From contig KV908353.1 of assembly GCA_002005505.1 (NCBI GenBank), positions 355,950 through 373,449 of the forward strand: a stretch of 17,500 nt of DNA. Reading direction: 5' to 3'. The position numbers were made by a program, and so were the translations under genes. Of the stretch, positions 15,143 through 17,500 are shown piece by piece. The notes under the pieces were generated by a model. That model searched no databases. It was not told the DNA's origin and worked only from the letters and a program-made list of their open reading frames with translations. Within the stretch, counting starts at the first letter, position 1. Each line of letters starts with the position of its first letter. Source of the stretch: Botryococcus braunii. Lineage: Eukaryota > Chlorophyta > Trebouxiophyceae.

Positions 15143-15167
15143 GAATAGAGGCAAGTGACATACAGGA
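15143..15167 (+). repeat. 25-bp dispersed repeat, copy 2 (upstream of P450)
   Basis: gaatagaggcaagtgacat followed by acagga; 24 of 25 identical to 13634-13658. Flanking sequences do not extend the match. Confidence 0.85.
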
Positions 15168-16050
15168 CAAGCAGCGATTATTCAATATGCATTGAGAAAT
15201 GTAACATGTAGCCCGGATATCCGGCCCAGAGCCCGTCGTTCCGTCCCATTCTGACAATGTGTTTGTGTTTTAAACTCTCCAAGAGATTTTAGAACGAGGA
15301 CAAGGGATGATCATGGTAATGCTACTGGGAGGCCCAGCTGAGATTGTCCATATGCCAACCCAACTCCGGCCCTGAGTTTTGGGACATCGCCTAAAAAAAC
15401 TGCGTTCGACGCGGGGATTGTGGGCCTTTGGATGGTCCACGGACCAGGCCATCTGACGTAATCGCGTGATCTCCTGCTTCTGGGCCTCTTCAGGACCCTA
15501 TTTGTTTGGAGCACGCTTACGTTCTTCATCGCGTCTAGGAATGCTTGCAGTATCATTTACAGATGCCGCGACTCCTGATAGTAGAGTCTACGAGGGTCAA
15601 GAATTGAGACCGTGCTATGTATTAGAGGTACGGAACAGGACCGGAAGGGCAAGAAAAACAATGAAGGCGTACCCCAGAAGCGTTGCAGTGACGACGCAGA
15701 GAGCCATAGTTAGACCTGTCCAAGCAAGAGATCATCCCTAGACGTATCAATAAGGGAGGCCCGCTATCAAAAACATGGGGGAGGCTAAGACACAGGAAGC
15801 GGGCAAGGTATGGTTTGTGCAGCTGAAAATACACGGAACAACACTAGAGAACAACAAAGGAAGGAAAAAGGAAGATGGGGGAGAGAGCCCTAAACTAAAG
15901 GAGCCCTAGAGGTGCCCTAAAGGAGGGCTGAAACTGATGCGACAGACCCATGCTTGGGGAAATACAGAATTGGCGAAAGTGCATGAAGCACCAACACGAT
16001 GAGATGCCTCTTTCTTCATAGAGTCCCTTAATTCCACGCGAAGTCATTTG
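15168..16050. other. Spacer with possible decayed coding relic
   Basis: Minus-strand frames at about 15556-15270 give charged peptides (GPEEAQKQEITRLRQM, preceded by SIPRRDEERKRAPNK and a stop), coiled-coil-like and interrupted. They could be a broken retroelement gag or chance. A + ORF 15466-15741 overlaps. At 15840-15930 the + strand is purine rich with repeated ccctaaa/ccctaga units. Confidence 0.3.
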
Positions 16051-16284
16051 ATGATCGTTCTTCTACTTGCACATGTGGACATTAGGAGGCTTACACCAAA
16101 CCTAGCTTTCGGGCCTTCAACAATTGTTGTGGGATCCAGGTTATTGAAACGTCTTGACATCTCTGAGGAACTCCTTTTTCATGCCATTCAAATGGGCATT
16201 GAGGGTAGGCAGGTGACTTATTGCAGGTTCGGACCAAACTATGTGGAAGTTTCCTGCATAGGGTTTATAAGTAACTACTGTTGA
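16051..16284 (+). CDS. Small unidentified ORF (77 codons)
   Basis: ATG 16051 to TGA 16282-16284. The peptide has ordinary protein-like composition (LTPNLAFGPSTIVVGSR, then LDISEELLFHAIQMGIEGRQ). A possible donor (aggcag then gtgact) sits at about 16212. It could be a terminal or internal exon of an unknown gene, or chance. No homologue recognised. Confidence 0.25.
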   Translation: MIVLLLAHVDIRRLTPNLAFGPSTIVVGSRLLKRLDISEELLFHAIQMGIEGRQVTYCRFGPNYVEVSCIGFISNYC

Positions 16285-16467
16285 CTGTGGCCCATCGGAT
16301 AACTTCGTGGACGCTGCCGAAACTACACAGAAATGGTCTTTGTGGGTCTTCTCCTTCCGTTCCTTATCTTAAGATTAGGATTGTTCCTAATATTAAGATT
16401 AGGAGTGAAGGCTTTACATTCCAACACTTGTGCCTTTGCAGGAATTTTACTTGTATACAAGGTACGT

Positions 16468-16502
16468 ACATGAAGCAACACATGAAGTAACATGAAGTAA
16501 CA
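16468..16502. repeat. Short tandem repeat acatgaagyaac
   Basis: Three near-identical copies of acatgaagcaac/acatgaagta/acatgaagtaac in tandem. Confidence 0.85.
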
Positions 16503-16609
16503 CCCTGGCTCAACCCACATACTTTTAATACATAAATGCATAAATGATGGTTGCAGTCGTGGTACTAACAGTGGCATCGTTGAAAATTCGAGTGGAGGCC
16601 TTTGAACTT

Positions 16610-16626
16610 CCCCCCCCCCCCCCCCC
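16610..16626. repeat. Poly-C tract of 17
   Basis: Uninterrupted C-run read directly; similar to the run at 3067-3084. Confidence 0.95.
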
Positions 16627-17272
16627 AAACAACAGATTCAGAATTAGCCTCGACTAGGGTGGTATCTGGATGCTTTCCTAGTTGATGGCGGGAATAGACA
16701 ATGTGGCGTTTTGAAGACCATGCCTCGCAAGAGGTGATAGAGGTAGGCAAGGAAGATGTGATTAAGAAAGGCAGACAATCTTGTGTTAAAGTATGAAATT
16801 CCACAGGGGATATCCAAGGTTTTGTCAGACAGCCAAAGCTCTAACTGTTGACCCGCCCTCCCAAGGGATCTATTTACGAGTGAAGGGTTGTGAATGCTGT
16901 GATTGGCTCACATGCTCACAAAATCTTGACATTTTCCTGATGGAACTTCCTATCTTCACACAAGCTTAGCAAAAGACCAGTAGATGGGGCAGGTGGCGCA
17001 TGTCGCAACATTTTGAGACAGGAATAACCTTCGTTATGTACATTGCGACTAGGCTCCCTGCAAAGATTCCAAGGCAAACGCGCAATCCAGTGATACTGTG
17101 ATACTGTGTGCTAAGGTGTCTGACTTCTTTGGCCAGGCGTATCGTTTTACAAACTTTGAAGTTGATTTGGAGAAAGAAGTATGTTAAATCTGCAAAACAT
17201 GTGTCAACATGCTGTATTTTTTGCAGGCTGTACATGTGTGCGGGAACTGGTGTTCCTTCACATCAAGAACCA
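16627..17272. other. Spacer without supported gene
   Basis: A minus-strand reading is open over 17235-16966 and contains RLAKEVRHLSTQYHS and a hydrophobic stretch (GLRVCLGIFAGSLVAMYI). It is not recognised and lacks a linked exon. A short tandem tgatactg repeat occurs near 17092-17106. Confidence 0.35.
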
Positions 17273-17313
17273 CCCCCCGGCCCCCCGCGGGGGGGGGGGG
17301 GGGGGGGGGGGGG
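17273..17313. repeat. C-run/G-run foldback with 25-G tract
   Basis: ccccccggccccccgcg followed by G to 17313. The C-runs can pair with the G-run, and the G tract alone can form quadruplex. Such sequence is prone to sequencing error. Confidence 0.9.
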
Positions 17314-17500
17314 TTTGAAGAGTTGCCACGATGGGAGAGGACGCGTGGCCCTTCGTGGCGTTGAAAAGACTGGCACTCTTGATGAACGTGAAGCAGCCAA
17401 AATGTCAACTTCAGGACTCTTGCAAGCGCGTTCGCGCACTGGCGGGGCCACCCTTCCGCCGATCACAATGAGCAGTACACAGTACAGAGCGGACCAACGG
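17314..17500 (+). CDS. Candidate partial exon open to the window end
   Basis: A + frame is open from the poly-G tract to position 17500 (62 codons, no stop), with peptide pieces GVEKTGTLDEREAAKMSTSG and GGATLPPITMSSTQYRADQR. A second + frame starts ATG 17327 and stops at about 17470. No family recognised; it could be the 5' end of a gene continuing beyond the window. Confidence 0.22.

Noticed and set aside
15840..15930. Purine-rich stretch as a retrotransposon polypurine tract
   Set aside because: No LTR boundaries, primer-binding site or reverse-transcriptase/integrase motifs were found nearby.

Overview
This is a eukaryotic nuclear window, very probably from a photosynthetic green organism. 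Three spliced protein-coding genes can be reconstructed by hand because exon phases, GT-AG junctions and conserved motifs agree. (1) On the + strand, the 3' part of a gene for a plastid/cyanobacterial-type 'photosystem II S4 domain' RNA-binding protein (three exons, 795-3810; the 5' exons lie before the window). (2) On the - strand, a complete Mediator subunit 6 gene (MED6; four exons, 6143-4787, 245 codons). (3) On the - strand, a complete microsomal-type cytochrome P450 gene (thirteen exons, 14890-10291, 553 codons). A green lineage is inferred from the S4 protein, which is shared by cyanobacteria and plastid-bearing eukaryotes. Intron-rich genes and abundant very long microsatellites would suit a streptophyte alga such as a charophyte, but that placement is a guess.

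Layout. 1-794: intronic sequence with a huge compound microsatellite. 795-3810: S4 gene; its first visible intron (993-2882) holds another microsatellite, an antisense ORF of about 165 codons, a 29-bp tandem duplication, a perfect hairpin and a stray copy of exon sequence, and its second intron (603-604 nt) is mostly poly-C, (CA)n and (CT)n. 3811-4786: convergent spacer between S4 and MED6. 4787-6143: MED6. 6144-10290: long gene-poor stretch with an imperfect foldback, a cluster of palindromes, a (CA)n / G-quadruplex / (GA)n block and a few unproven exon-like ORFs. 10291-14890: P450. 14891-17500: upstream of the P450, with small unrecognised ORFs, poly-C and a C-run/G-run foldback.

The three genes do not form a pathway: one is a predicted organellar RNA-binding protein, one a general RNA polymerase II cofactor, one an ER-anchored monooxygenase. 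S4 and MED6 converge. MED6 and P450 point the same way but are separated by more than 4 kb, so there is no operon-like logic.

I found no CRISPR array, rRNA, tRNA or intact transposon. The most unusual material is structural: repeat-filled introns, foldbacks, and a 40-nt P450 micro-exon carrying the oxygen-activation motif. I see no evidence for a new multi-gene system. All gene models are hand-spliced and need transcript or homology confirmation.
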